Numbered from the stretch's first letter, positions 1-12,815 are shown. The stretch: 42,957 bases of DNA from SAR202 cluster bacterium (GCA_008373205.1 RQOS01000047.1:1-42957); one strand, 5' to 3'. Notes: generated from the letters alone by a model not told the origin. Numbers and translations are program-made.

Positions 1-51
1 CCGACCTGACGATTACAAGTCGTCTGCTCTGGCCAACTGAGCTACTGAGGC
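1..51 (-). tRNA. tRNA-Thr (anticodon TGT), truncated by the window edge
   Basis: Reverse complement GCCTCAGTAGCTCAGTTGGCCAGAGCAGACGACTTGTAATCGTCAGGTCGG shows acceptor 5' half, D-arm and an anticodon arm with loop CT-TGT-AA; the 3' half is outside the window. Confidence 0.9.
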
Positions 52-114
52 AATAATGTAATTATATATTATGATTTAAAATTCTTAAGAACAAAAAAAT
101 GCTAGAAAATCAAT

Positions 115-1293
115 TTATGAAAAGAAATCTTTATTTATTTCATACTCTATTTCTTTATTAATGCTTATTATAGATCTACCAGTTTCATTAGAAATTCTAT
201 TTATATCTTCAAACTCAGGTTTAACTGAATGCAATTCATTATTATGAAACTTAAGTTTGATTTTTATTTTACCCATTGTAGAATTGAAAGTCCTTATCTC
301 CCTGTCAGCTACTAATCTTTCTATTCTAAATAATCTAATACCTAATGAGGAAGTTTGATCAATTATTAGGTTAGAAAATTTTTCAGAATCTGACTCATTG
401 CAAAGTAGACTCAGTTTATGCCCTAATCTATTTTTTTTACCATAATAAGGAGTTATCCAAGTATCTAAAGCTCCCATAGAGATAGAGTAGTCTATAAATC
501 TTCCAAGATGTTCAGGCGTCATATCATCTATATTAGTTTCAAGAATACATTTTATTTCTTGATTAAGAGATTTTTCTCTACTCTCACCAATATTTATTGA
601 AAGAATATTAGGGAAATTCTTAAAATTCTTTGTTCCTGCTCCTGAACCTTTAGTTATTGTATTTATGATTACTGAATCATTAAAATAAGCAAAACTTCCT
701 ATTATTGACATACCAGTAGGAGTAATAGTTTCGATGTTAGATGAATTATTAATATACCTAACTGGAACTTTTAATTTTTCTACCATTTTTTTTGTAGCAG
801 GCGCTAATGTTTCATGTATACCATGACTAGTTTTTATAAAACCAGGGACTACAGGTATTGGTGAAGAATATATCTTATCAATGCCTAAAATTTCTATTCC
901 TATAAAAAAACCACAAATATCTACTAGCGTATCTGAAGTTCCTAGCTCATGAAGATGAGGATTCTTGTCATCATGAGCTTCCTGTTCCGCAGATTTTAGC
1001 AAATCAAAACAATTATTAACTCTTTCTTTAACAATCTCATTTAATTTAGAAGACTCAACAGCTTTGTAAAGTTTAGGCCAAGTCCATTTTATAGAATCAT
1101 TTACAACTACATCTATATGAGTAGCTTTTAAGTTTTGTCTTTCAGTTTTATTAACGGAAATTTCAAAATCTATTTCTGAAATTTTATTAAGTTCTTTAGA
1201 TAACTTTTTAGGATCAAGCCCAGCATCTATCAGAGATGATAATAGCATATCACCACTAAGTCCACCTATTAAGTTTAAGTAAGCATTTGACAT
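115..1293 (-). CDS. larC: LarC family nickel-pincer cofactor biosynthesis protein (DUF111)
   Basis: Motifs NLIGGLSGDMLLSSLIDAG, HLHELGTSDTLVDICGF, ETNIDDMTPE; full length in a single ORF. Confidence 0.85.
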   Translation of the reverse strand: MSNAYLNLIGGLSGDMLLSSLIDAGLDPKKLSKELNKISEIDFEISVNKTERQNLKATHIDVVVNDSIKWTWPKLYKAVESSKLNEIVKERVNNCFDLLKSAEQEAHDDKNPHLHELGTSDTLVDICGFFIGIEILGIDKIYSSPIPVVPGFIKTSHGIHETLAPATKKMVEKLKVPVRYINNSSNIETITPTGMSIIGSFAYFNDSVIINTITKGSGAGTKNFKNFPNILSINIGESREKSLNQEIKCILETNIDDMTPEHLGRFIDYSISMGALDTWITPYYGKKNRLGHKLSLLCNESDSEKFSNLIIDQTSSLGIRLFRIERLVADREIRTFNSTMGKIKIKLKFHNNELHSVKPEFEDINRISNETGRSIISINKEIEYEINKDFFS

Positions 1294-1343
1294 AGAAAAT
1301 CTATTTGTTTGAAATTATTTTATCAAAATAATATAAATTTACT

Positions 1344-3848
1344 CTATGTTGATTCTTTAGCTGAGGTCTTTTGAATATTAGTTTTTTTTCTTGAGATTTC
1401 TAATTTAGTCCCATCAGATGATGAATCAATTTCAATAGTGTCTCCTGCTGAATATTTACCATTCAATAAATCATCTGACAACTGATCCTCAACTTTTTCT
1501 TGAATAGTTCTTCTTAATGGTCTAGCACCCATTTTAGGGTCAAAGCCTTCTTCAGCTAAATATTTCTTTGCACCATCAGTCCAACTCAATGTAAGACCAT
1601 GTTCTAATAATCGACTTCCCACTTCTTTCATCAAAAGATCAACTATCTCAAAAATATTTTCACTACTTAATGGATGAAAAACAATTTTATCGTCCAATCG
1701 ATTTAGGAATTCTGGCCTAAAACCATTCATAGGATCTTCGACTTCCTTCAAAACTCTCTCTTCAAATGCGTTATGATCCATAGAATTTGTTGAATTATCA
1801 CTAGTAAAACCTAACTTCCCTTCTGAATAAATTTTTTGAGAACCAAGGTTAGATGTCATAACAATAATTGTATTTTTGAAGTCTACTATTCTACCTTTAC
1901 CATCAGTTAATCTTCCATCTTCAAAAACTTGAAGTAAAATGTTATAAATTTCTTCGTGTGCTTTTTCAATTTCATCTAGCAAGATTACACAATATGACTT
2001 TCTTCGAACAGCTTCTGTCAACTGCCCTCCATCTTCATATCCAACATAACTAGGAGGAGCACCGATCAATCTTGTTACTGAATGCCTTTCTCTGTACTCA
2101 GACATATCAAAACGTACCATTGCATCTTCAGTTCCAAATAGAAATTCTGAAAGTCTCTTAACTAGATGTGTTTTACCAACACCTGTGGGACCTAAAAATA
2201 AAAATGCTCCAATAGGTCTTTTGGGATCTTTTAACCCTGTTCTAGCTCTTCTAACAGATTTAGAGATTGCCTCGATAGCATCATTTTGGCCAATAACATC
2301 TAAGCTTAGAACGTTTTCAATGTTTTTTAGCCTTTCTTTATCTTCATTGTCTAATCTTTTAAGTGGAATTCCTGTCCACATTGAAACAACCTCAGAAATA
2401 TCATCCTCAGTCACTTGAATTGCTTCTTTGCTCTTGGAAGATTCATAGTTTTTTTCTAATTTTTCTACGACAGTGGCTTGTTCCAACTCATCATCTCTAA
2501 ACTTTGCAGCTTTTTCATATTGTTGAGAAGAAATAGCATCTTCTTTCCATCTTCTAATTTTATCTAATTCTTTTTTCTCATCTCTTAGTTCTTTTGGATA
2601 AAAAGAATTCTTGATCCTCACCCTTGATCCAGCTTCATCAATAATATCAATAGCTTTATCAGGTAAATTTCTATCAGTTATATATCTGTCAGATAAATTA
2701 ACCGCTGAGTTTATAGCATCATCAGTTATAGTAACTTGGTGATATTGCTCATATTGTTCTTTTATTCCGTTTAATATGTCAATTGTTAATTCACCATTTG
2801 GCTCTTCAATTGTTACTGGTTGAAATCTTCTTTCTAAAGCCTTATCTTTTTCTACATATTTTCTGTAATCATCTTGAGTAGTGGCTCCTATTACCTGTAT
2901 GTCACCCCGAGCAAGAGCTGGTTTTAAGATATTTGCTGCATCTACAGCACCTTCAGCAGCTCCAGCACCAACAAGTGTATGCATTTCATCTATAAAAACG
3001 ACACAATTTTTACTTCTTGTTAATTCTTTAACTATTTTTTTAAGTCTTTCTTCAAACTCACCTCTATATTTAGTTCCAGCTACAAGACTACCTATATCCA
3101 TTGAAACTAGTCTTTTCCCAAGTAATGTTTCCGGAACATCTCCTTCATTCATTAATATAGCTAATCTTTCTATAACAGCAGTTTTTCCGACTCCAGGTTC
3201 TCCTATAAGCACAGGGTTATTTTTTCTTCTTCTACTAAGAATTTGAACAACTCTTTCTAACTCTGCTTCTCTTCCAACCACAGGATCCAATTCACTTTTT
3301 TCTGCTCTTTCAGTAAGATCAGTAGCAATTTCATCCAAAGTAGGAGTTGTGGAACTTTTTGCTTTTGCAGAGGATCCACTTTGAGAGGACCCACCAGATG
3401 ATGCTGATCTTGAGAGCACATTCTGAGTTTCTTCTCTTATCGTATCAAGTGATAAATCTAGGCTTTCTAAAACATTAGACCCAATACCATCACCCTCTCT
3501 CATAAGACCAATAAGTAGATGTTCTGTTCCTATGTAGTGATGTCCTTGTTTTCTAGCTTCATCAACGGCTAGTTCAATAACTTTCTTAGCTCTTGGGGTT
3601 AAACCTATTTCACCAGAGGTTGGTTTGTCACCTTTACCAATAATAAATTCAACCGCAGATCGAATTTTTTGAGTGTCAGCTTTTAGATTTGTGAGAACTT
3701 TCGAAGCGACTCCTTCAGATTCCCTGATGAGTCCAAGTAATATATGTTCAGTGCCAATATAATTATGATTAAACTGAGTAGCTTCTTCTTGAGCAAGAGA
3801 TAAAACTCTTCTAGCTCTCTCTGAGAATTTTTCAAATCTACTAGCCAT
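1344..3848 (-). CDS. clpC: ATP-dependent Clp protease ATP-binding subunit ClpC
   Basis: Two Clp-N repeats (IGTEHILLGLIRE / IGTEHLLIGLMRE), two Walker A (GEPGVGKTAV, GPTGVGKTHL), UVR-like segment between AAA modules, arginine-rich C-terminal D2-small domain. Confidence 0.95.
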   Translation of the reverse strand: MASRFEKFSERARRVLSLAQEEATQFNHNYIGTEHILLGLIRESEGVASKVLTNLKADTQKIRSAVEFIIGKGDKPTSGEIGLTPRAKKVIELAVDEARKQGHHYIGTEHLLIGLMREGDGIGSNVLESLDLSLDTIREETQNVLSRSASSGGSSQSGSSAKAKSSTTPTLDEIATDLTERAEKSELDPVVGREAELERVVQILSRRRKNNPVLIGEPGVGKTAVIERLAILMNEGDVPETLLGKRLVSMDIGSLVAGTKYRGEFEERLKKIVKELTRSKNCVVFIDEMHTLVGAGAAEGAVDAANILKPALARGDIQVIGATTQDDYRKYVEKDKALERRFQPVTIEEPNGELTIDILNGIKEQYEQYHQVTITDDAINSAVNLSDRYITDRNLPDKAIDIIDEAGSRVRIKNSFYPKELRDEKKELDKIRRWKEDAISSQQYEKAAKFRDDELEQATVVEKLEKNYESSKSKEAIQVTEDDISEVVSMWTGIPLKRLDNEDKERLKNIENVLSLDVIGQNDAIEAISKSVRRARTGLKDPKRPIGAFLFLGPTGVGKTHLVKRLSEFLFGTEDAMVRFDMSEYRERHSVTRLIGAPPSYVGYEDGGQLTEAVRRKSYCVILLDEIEKAHEEIYNILLQVFEDGRLTDGKGRIVDFKNTIIVMTSNLGSQKIYSEGKLGFTSDNSTNSMDHNAFEERVLKEVEDPMNGFRPEFLNRLDDKIVFHPLSSENIFEIVDLLMKEVGSRLLEHGLTLSWTDGAKKYLAEEGFDPKMGARPLRRTIQEKVEDQLSDDLLNGKYSAGDTIEIDSSSDGTKLEISRKKTNIQKTSAKEST

Positions 3849-3986
3849 GATAAACTCCTAATCTATATCTGTCCCATTAGTTAGTTTTTTTTATTATCTA
3901 TTAACAATCATCAATGTTTAATGAATATTTAGCAATAGTTTTTTGGGTAAAATTCTTAAGAAATAGATGTAAGAATTATAAAGTTT

Positions 3987-5258
3987 TTACTCTGATTCTT
4001 TTGAACTTTCAGTATCATCAGAATCACTATTTTCAGATAAATCAGATTCTTCAACTTCAGTTTCTTCTGAGTTAGATACTTTAGATTCTTCAACTTCAGT
4101 TTCTTCTGAGTTAGATACTTCAGATACTTCAGAGATATTACCAGAAGAAATTATACTTAATCCTAGCCTTTTTCTTTCAGCATCAACATTAACTATTGTA
4201 AGATTGAGCTTCTGCCCTACACTCACTACATTTTCTATTTCTTCAACTGAGGTTATTTCCTCATTAGAAATTTCTGAAACATGTAGTAGGCCTTCTACTC
4301 CTTGCTCTGTTCTAACAAACGCACCAAAAGTTGTAATTTTCGTTACAGTCGCATCTATTTTATTACCAACGACTAATTGATCTTTAATAATTTCCCAAGG
4401 TTCAGGAGTAAGCCTTTTTAAACTTAATGCTATTTTAAGGTTTTCTTTATCAATCTTAACGACATAAACATCCATTTCAGAGCCAACAGTTACAACGTCT
4501 GCTGGAGATGAAACAGGATCCCACGATAATTCAGATATATGAATTAGACCATCAGCGCCACCGATATCTACGAAAGCTCCGAAAGTAGATACTCCTACTA
4601 TTCTACCCTTCAATATATCTCCTACTTTGAGCGTCTCAATTAATTCTTTTTTCTTAACAGCTCGTTCTTGCTGCAAGACAGCTTTTTCAGAGAAAATAGC
4701 TCTATTTCTTCTTCTATTTAGTTCAAATATTTTAAAGGTGATTTTCATGCCAATAAAACCATCTTTAGCATTTTCCTTTTTTGGCACAAACAGCTCTCTA
4801 GCTGGGCCTACTAATTGAGATAGTGGAATAAATCCTTGAACATCTTCTGCTTGAACAACCGCACCACCTCTATTAGATCCAATAATTACACCTTCAACAG
4901 GTTTATCATCTTCTTTGGCTTTTTCTAGGACTCTCCAGCCTCTTTCACCTCTTGCTTTATCAACAGAAAGGATAGTAGCGCCATCATCATCTTCAGGATT
5001 AATAACTAATGCAACAACTTCTGAACCAGATTCTAAGCTTTCGAAATCTTCTTTTGAATAAGATCGCATTTCCCTAGATGGGACAATACCTTCAGATTTA
5101 TGACCTATATTTAAGAGGAGGCCTTCCTCATTGATCTCCATAATACTTCCATCAATAATTTCACCTCTTCTGAGAGGTTTTCTTGGAGGATGATTAGTTA
5201 GCAATTCCTCCATTAAGTCTGTATCGGAGCTTATATTTTCTTCTATTTTGTTGGTCAA
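3987..5258 (-). CDS. rpsA: S1 domain RNA-binding protein, 30S ribosomal protein S1-like, four S1 repeats and an acidic tail
   Basis: Four S1 motifs (e.g. LKGRIVGVSTFGAFVDIGGADGLIHISELSW, IDATVTKITTFGAFVRTEQGVEGLLHVSEIS). Start appears to be TTG with an AGGT-like RBS. Confidence 0.85.
   Translation of the reverse strand: MTNKIEENISSDTDLMEELLTNHPPRKPLRRGEIIDGSIMEINEEGLLLNIGHKSEGIVPSREMRSYSKEDFESLESGSEVVALVINPEDDDGATILSVDKARGERGWRVLEKAKEDDKPVEGVIIGSNRGGAVVQAEDVQGFIPLSQLVGPARELFVPKKENAKDGFIGMKITFKIFELNRRRNRAIFSEKAVLQQERAVKKKELIETLKVGDILKGRIVGVSTFGAFVDIGGADGLIHISELSWDPVSSPADVVTVGSEMDVYVVKIDKENLKIALSLKRLTPEPWEIIKDQLVVGNKIDATVTKITTFGAFVRTEQGVEGLLHVSEISNEEITSVEEIENVVSVGQKLNLTIVNVDAERKRLGLSIISSGNISEVSEVSNSEETEVEESKVSNSEETEVEESDLSENSDSDDTESSKESE
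4045..4119 (-). repeat. Two tandem copies of a 39-bp unit in the rpsA C-terminal coding region (13 aa, VSNSEETEVEES[K/D])
   Basis: gattcttcaacttcagtttcttctgagttagatact occurs at 4045 and again 39 bp later at 4084. Confidence 0.85.
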
Positions 5259-5287
5259 ATTTTATATACCTATTTTTTGATATTAAA

Positions 5288-5402
5288 TCTGGCAGTGACT
5301 TATTTTCCCAAAACGTTGCCATCCAAGTATCGTCAGCGCTGCATCGTTTCACTTCCGTGTTCGGAATGGGAACGGGTGGGTCCAATGCGCTAAAACCACC
5401 AG
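5288..5402 (-). rRNA. rrf: 5S ribosomal RNA
   Basis: Reverse complement TCTGGTGGTTTTAGCGCATTGGACCCACCCGTTCCCATTCCGAACACGGAAGTGAAACGATGCAGCGCTGACGATACTTGGATGGCAACG...CACTGCCAGA matches the 5S consensus. Confidence 0.92.
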
Positions 5403-5445
5403 AAAATTTAATTTTATCAAATATTTATTTTATTTCATAATATCT

Positions 5446-5520
<75 letters not shown>

Positions 5521-5560
5521 ATAATTTTTGTTCTATCGAGACCATGAATTAAAAATTTTT
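5521..5560. repeat. Left arm of inverted repeat flanking the 23S gene (pre-23S processing stem)
   Basis: Reverse complement aaaaatttttaattcatggtctcgatagaacaaaaattat is nearly identical to 8487-8527 aaaaatcgttaattcaatggtctcgataaaacaaaaattat. Confidence 0.88.
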
Positions 5561-5565
5561 AATCA

Positions 5566-8484
<2,919 letters not shown>

Positions 8485-8486
8485 TT

Positions 8487-8527
8487 AAAAATCGTTAATT
8501 CAATGGTCTCGATAAAACAAAAATTAT
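8487..8527. repeat. Right arm of inverted repeat flanking the 23S gene (pre-23S processing stem)
   Basis: Complementary to 5521-5560 over about 40 bp with three mismatched positions and one 1-nt bulge. Confidence 0.88.
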
Positions 8528-8587
8528 TAACTTTTAAATGTACTAATCCAAAATTCAACAAAAGTGTTTTTTTTTGGTCAGAGTTTC

Positions 8588-8617
8588 ATTATCTCTTTTA
8601 ATCGTGCTATAAGTCAA
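8588..8617 (-). promoter_or_regulatory. Putative sigma70-type promoter for the 23S-tRNA-5S transcript
   Basis: Minus strand TTGACT (8612-8617), 18-nt spacer, GATAAT (8588-8593), placed upstream of the processing stem. Confidence 0.55.
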
Positions 8618-8728
8618 TAGATTATTTAAATTTTTTTAAGATTCAAATAATCCTAATGACTGATATAATCTCATTGTCCAAATAAATATATTTTAAATAT
8701 AAAAAGAAATTAAGTTTAGGAGGCATTA

Positions 8729-10003
8729 ATGATAATAACAATAGTAGGCGGCCAATGGGGAGATGAAGGCAAAGGTAAAATTATAGATCATATAGCTGAA
8801 AAAGCTGATGTTATTGCTAGATATGCAGGTGGAAATAATGCAGGCCATACTATTGAAAACAAACTAGGGAAATTTGCCTTACATCTTGTACCTTGTGGTG
8901 TTGGATGGGAAGGTACAAAAAACTTAATTGGATCTGGAACTGTAATTGACCCAGATGTATTGATTAATGAATTGGAGCTAATAAATAAAAATAATCTTCC
9001 TGGAGAAATATTTATCAGTGAAAAAGCACACATGATTATGCCATATCACATCAAGCTTGATCAAGCGGAAGAAGCATATAGAGGAAGTGAGGCTGTTGGA
9101 ACGACTGGAAGAGGAATTGGCCCAGCTTATTCAGATAAGATTTCAAGAAATGGAATCCGGATAGGGGATCTTAAAAATATAGAAACTTTACAATCTAAAA
9201 TCTCTAAAAATCTGAATATTAAAAACAAAATTTTGAAAGAAATTTACAATACAGATGAAATTTCAGAAAAATATATATTTGAAAAAATTAAAGAGTGGAA
9301 TAACAAGTTATCTAAATATATTGCTAACACCGAACAAATTCTTTATGAAAATATTGAGAAAAATAAATTTATACTTTTAGAAGGAGCACAAGGCGCGCTT
9401 CTTGATATCGATCATGGAACTTATCCTTATGTTACATCTTCTAACTCTATATCAGGAGGATCATTAACAGGCTTGGGATTGGGAGCTAAAGATATAGATA
9501 ATGTTATGGGAGTATTTAAAGCCTTTACAACAAGAGTTGGAGAAGGTCCATTTCCTACTGAAATCTTTGGTAAAGATGCAGAAACAATACGAGAAATAGC
9601 AGGTGAATTTGGAACAACCACAGGAAGACCAAGAAGAATTGGTTGGTTCGATGCTGTAGCAGCTAAATATTCCGTAAAAATTAATGGATTAGATGGAATG
9701 GTAATAACTAAATTGGATATTCTTGATAAATTTGAAAAAATAAAAATTTGTACACATTATGAATATAAAGGAGAAGTACTTTCATATTTCCCATCTGATG
9801 AAAATATCCTTAGCAATATAAAACCAATCTACAAAGAATTTGAAGGTTGGGATGAATCAACTTTTGATGTTAGTTCATACGAAGCATTAAATTCTAAAGC
9901 AAAAGAATTTCTCAAAAACCTTGAAGATATTGTTGGTATACCAATAGCATATATTTCTACAGGACCAAGCAGAGAAGCTACTATCCCTATAAAAAAATCA
10001 TAA
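8729..10003 (+). CDS. purA: Adenylosuccinate synthetase
   Basis: VGGQWGDEGKGKIIDHIAEKADVIARYAGGNNAGHTI, GTTGRGIGPAYSDKISR, STGPSREATI; RBS AGGAGG upstream. Confidence 0.97.
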   Translation: MIITIVGGQWGDEGKGKIIDHIAEKADVIARYAGGNNAGHTIENKLGKFALHLVPCGVGWEGTKNLIGSGTVIDPDVLINELELINKNNLPGEIFISEKAHMIMPYHIKLDQAEEAYRGSEAVGTTGRGIGPAYSDKISRNGIRIGDLKNIETLQSKISKNLNIKNKILKEIYNTDEISEKYIFEKIKEWNNKLSKYIANTEQILYENIEKNKFILLEGAQGALLDIDHGTYPYVTSSNSISGGSLTGLGLGAKDIDNVMGVFKAFTTRVGEGPFPTEIFGKDAETIREIAGEFGTTTGRPRRIGWFDAVAAKYSVKINGLDGMVITKLDILDKFEKIKICTHYEYKGEVLSYFPSDENILSNIKPIYKEFEGWDESTFDVSSYEALNSKAKEFLKNLEDIVGIPIAYISTGPSREATIPIKKS

Positions 10004-10888
10004 AATTGAACTAAAAAAGACTTCTAATTTCAATAAATCATGTTTTCCAAGTTCTGAACTTTGAAGATCCTTGTTTACAAATGTTACTTCTGGAAATTCT
10101 TTTGAAAATTTTATATCTAAGTTACTCCCAGAGTCATGAATAATTTTTTTAGGTAAAAAACCCTGCATTTTATTTCTAAAAAAATTGACCTGATCAAATA
10201 AAGTTTTCTGAGATAAATTGCAATTTGTAAGCCAAATAGAATTATTGTTTAAAGAAGAAATTTTTTCAATATAACCATTCGGTAACATTGAGGCTATTAG
10301 GCTAGTATAAAAATCACCAGGTGAAAAAATGATCATACTTGAACTAGATAAACTTTTTAAGGCTTTTTTATTTGCAGGAATGTCATTATTCTTAAGTCTA
10401 ATATCAATAATTTCATTATTCTCCTCAACAAAATTATTAATATTAACTTCTCCAGATATAGTTGATTCATTTGATTCAACAGTCAAATCACAAGGAATTT
10501 CTGATGATGCATAAACTAATTGTTTTATCTGAAAAATCTCTCTGTAATTATCAATAGCATCTTGGATAGATGTATTTTTCTTTATACATGAGAGCAAAAT
10601 TAAGTTTCCTATAGTATGAGGAGTAAAGGATTCTGAATCAAATCTAAATTCCAAAAGATTATGAACTTGACTTGATACACAACTTGATAAAACTTTTCTA
10701 ATATCTCCAATAGCAGGGATATCATATAAATCTCTTAATATTCCAGAAGATCCACCATTATCAAATGTAGATACAATTGAAGCAAAATTTTGATTTTCTT
10801 TTTTTGCTTTATTTGCTGATTTTAGAATTCTTGATAAACCAGTACCACCACCAAAAAAAACTACCGACTTTTTATAATCTAGAATCAT
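9998..10888 (-). CDS. YvcK/CofD-like family protein (gluconeogenesis factor-like)
   Basis: VVFFGGGTGLSRILKSANK ... STFDNGGSSGILRDLYDIPAIGDIRKVLSSC matches the YvcK/CofD-like N-terminal signature. Confidence 0.8.
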   Translation of the reverse strand: MILDYKKSVVFFGGGTGLSRILKSANKAKKENQNFASIVSTFDNGGSSGILRDLYDIPAIGDIRKVLSSCVSSQVHNLLEFRFDSESFTPHTIGNLILLSCIKKNTSIQDAIDNYREIFQIKQLVYASSEIPCDLTVESNESTISGEVNINNFVEENNEIIDIRLKNNDIPANKKALKSLSSSSMIIFSPGDFYTSLIASMLPNGYIEKISSLNNNSIWLTNCNLSQKTLFDQVNFFRNKMQGFLPKKIIHDSGSNLDIKFSKEFPEVTFVNKDLQSSELGKHDLLKLEVFFSSIL

Positions 10889-10900
10889 ATTTCTTGAAAT

Positions 10901-11788
10901 TTAAGAAATATCCATATCATATTGATCCATAACAGGATCAAATTTATCAGTAAAATCTTTTGGAGCTTCAACCATAGGCAATCTAGGAGGACCCATTCTA
11001 AATCCAGATCTGTTCAAAGCATGCCTTATTGGAATAGGGTTGGTGACCCAAAATAAAGCATTGAAGAATAATAATAATCTTTTATGCTCTTTTGCAGCAA
11101 GTTCAGTTTGCCCATCCAATATAAATCCCATCAATTTTTTAACTTGATTCCCAATTATATTTGAAGCTACACTAACAACTCCATGTCCACCTGTGGACAT
11201 GATTGAAAATGTCTCATTATCATTTCCACTCCAAACTTTAAAGTTTTCAGGAGAATCAGAAATAATATTAGTTATCTGATCAGGATCTGAAGATGCTTCC
11301 TTAACTCCAACGATATTATCTATTTTTGCTAACTTTAAAGTCGTATCTGTATCCATATTTAGGGAAGTTCGACTAGGAACATTATAAAGTAGACCAGGTA
11401 TAGAAACTGAGTCAGCAATCTTTACAAAATGTTTATATAATCCATCTTGAGTAGGTTTATTATATGCGGGGACAGTTAGTAGTATCGCATCAACTCCTAG
11501 TTTTTCAGCTTTCTTTGATAAATCTATAGATGCATTAGTGTTATTATCTGTAGTTCCTGCTATTACGGTGGCGCTATCACCAACGGCTTCTTTTACAGAT
11601 TTAAATAATTCAAGTTTTTCATCCTCATTCATCGATGGAGATTCACCAGTAGTTCCTCCGATAAGTAATCCATCAGAACCTGTATTAACTAAAGCTAATG
11701 CAAATTCTTTAGCTCTTTCAAAATCAACATCACCATTATTAGTAAATGGTGTAACCATAGCTGTAATAAGTCTTCCCAAATCTTTCAT
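10901..11788 (-). CDS. dapA: 4-hydroxy-tetrahydrodipicolinate synthase
   Basis: ITAMVTPFTNNGDVDF, GGTTGESPSM, YNVPSRT, VGVKEASSD. Confidence 0.93.
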   Translation of the reverse strand: MKDLGRLITAMVTPFTNNGDVDFERAKEFALALVNTGSDGLLIGGTTGESPSMNEDEKLELFKSVKEAVGDSATVIAGTTDNNTNASIDLSKKAEKLGVDAILLTVPAYNKPTQDGLYKHFVKIADSVSIPGLLYNVPSRTSLNMDTDTTLKLAKIDNIVGVKEASSDPDQITNIISDSPENFKVWSGNDNETFSIMSTGGHGVVSVASNIIGNQVKKLMGFILDGQTELAAKEHKRLLLFFNALFWVTNPIPIRHALNRSGFRMGPPRLPMVEAPKDFTDKFDPVMDQYDMDIS

Positions 11789-11797
11789 AATTTACCC

Positions 11798-12814
11798 CTA
11801 ATTGATCTTAATTAAGTCTCTTTTTATCATTGATTCAAGAATTTGTAGAGCGTTCAAAGCTGCCCCTTTTAATAAATTATCGCAACTTAACCATAAATTA
11901 ATTTCTCTATCATTATTAGGACTTTTTCTAATTCTTCCTACAAAAACTTCATCTTTACCTTCGGAGTAAAGTGGCATAGGGTAAGGTAAGTCAGTACTAT
12001 TATCCAATATTTTAATACCAGAATAATTACTTAAAGAAGAATTTATATCCTCAATACTTAAATCTCTATCAGTAGAAATACATAGAGATTCAGAATGTCC
12101 AATTTTGACTGGCACCCTTACACATGTGGGGATTATTTCAAGAGATGGGTCATGCAATATTTTTTTTGATTCATTAATCATCTTATGTTCTTCTTTAGTA
12201 AAACCATCTTCTAAAAAATCATCAACATGAGGAAAAACATTATTAGCAATTTTGTAGTCATAGACATTCATTTTTGAATCCCCTGACAACTGATTTTTTA
12301 GTTCATTGACAGCTTCTTTACCTGTCCCTGATACTGCTTGATAGGTTGAAACTATAACTTTATTTACTTTACATATTTTATTCAATGCATCAATAGCCAT
12401 TACCATAGGTGTAGTTGTACAGTTTGGAATAGAAATAATTCCTTTGTGAAAATCTAAATCTTTCTCATTAATTTCTGGCACAACAAGAGGAACCTCTTCT
12501 TTCATTCGAAATGCTGATCCATCATCTATTACTATTCCACCATTATTAACTATTATTGGTGCAAGATTTTCGCTAACTTCACTACTGACAGATATTAATC
12601 CAACATCAATTTTTTTTAGATTATCTTCATTGGCTTCTAGAATTTGAATTTTATCCTTATTATATTCAACTAATTTACCTGTAGATCTTTCAGATGCAAA
12701 AAGTGATATTTTATTCTTAGGATGATTAATTTTTTCTAAAAGTTTCAGAGCCTCTACTCCTACAGCTCCAGTAGCTCCAATAATACCTATATTTATATCG
12801 CTTAACTTAGTCAA
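11798..12814 (-). CDS. asd: Aspartate-semialdehyde dehydrogenase
   Basis: IGIIGATGAVGVEALKLL, ISIPNCTTTPMVMAI, TYQAVSGTGKEA, RVPVKIGHSES. Confidence 0.94.
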   Translation of the reverse strand: MTKLSDINIGIIGATGAVGVEALKLLEKINHPKNKISLFASERSTGKLVEYNKDKIQILEANEDNLKKIDVGLISVSSEVSENLAPIIVNNGGIVIDDGSAFRMKEEVPLVVPEINEKDLDFHKGIISIPNCTTTPMVMAIDALNKICKVNKVIVSTYQAVSGTGKEAVNELKNQLSGDSKMNVYDYKIANNVFPHVDDFLEDGFTKEEHKMINESKKILHDPSLEIIPTCVRVPVKIGHSESLCISTDRDLSIEDINSSLSNYSGIKILDNSTDLPYPMPLYSEGKDEVFVGRIRKSPNNDREINLWLSCDNLLKGAALNALQILESMIKRDLIKIN

Positions 12815-12815
12815 T

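Noticed and set aside
2185-3246. Antisense + strand ORFs 2185-2418 and 2881-3246 within clpC
   Set aside because: Opposite strand of a well supported AAA+ coding region; composition is a shadow of clpC codons.
82-3962. Repeated 10-bp palindrome TTCTTAAGAA at 82-91 and 3953-3962, each shortly after a minus-strand stop codon
   Set aside because: Only two copies noticed, short and AT-rich; expected by chance without a genome-wide count.
5194-5385. 63-aa minus-strand ORF
   Set aside because: Overlaps 5S rRNA and the start of rpsA; sequence is translated 5S.
8788-9621. Antisense ORFs in purA (8788-9033 and 9427-9621) and similar shadow ORFs elsewhere (e.g. 20788-20997, 22388-22732, 24660-24962, 42289-42820)
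   Set aside because: All lie opposite strongly supported coding genes, without RBS or domain similarity.
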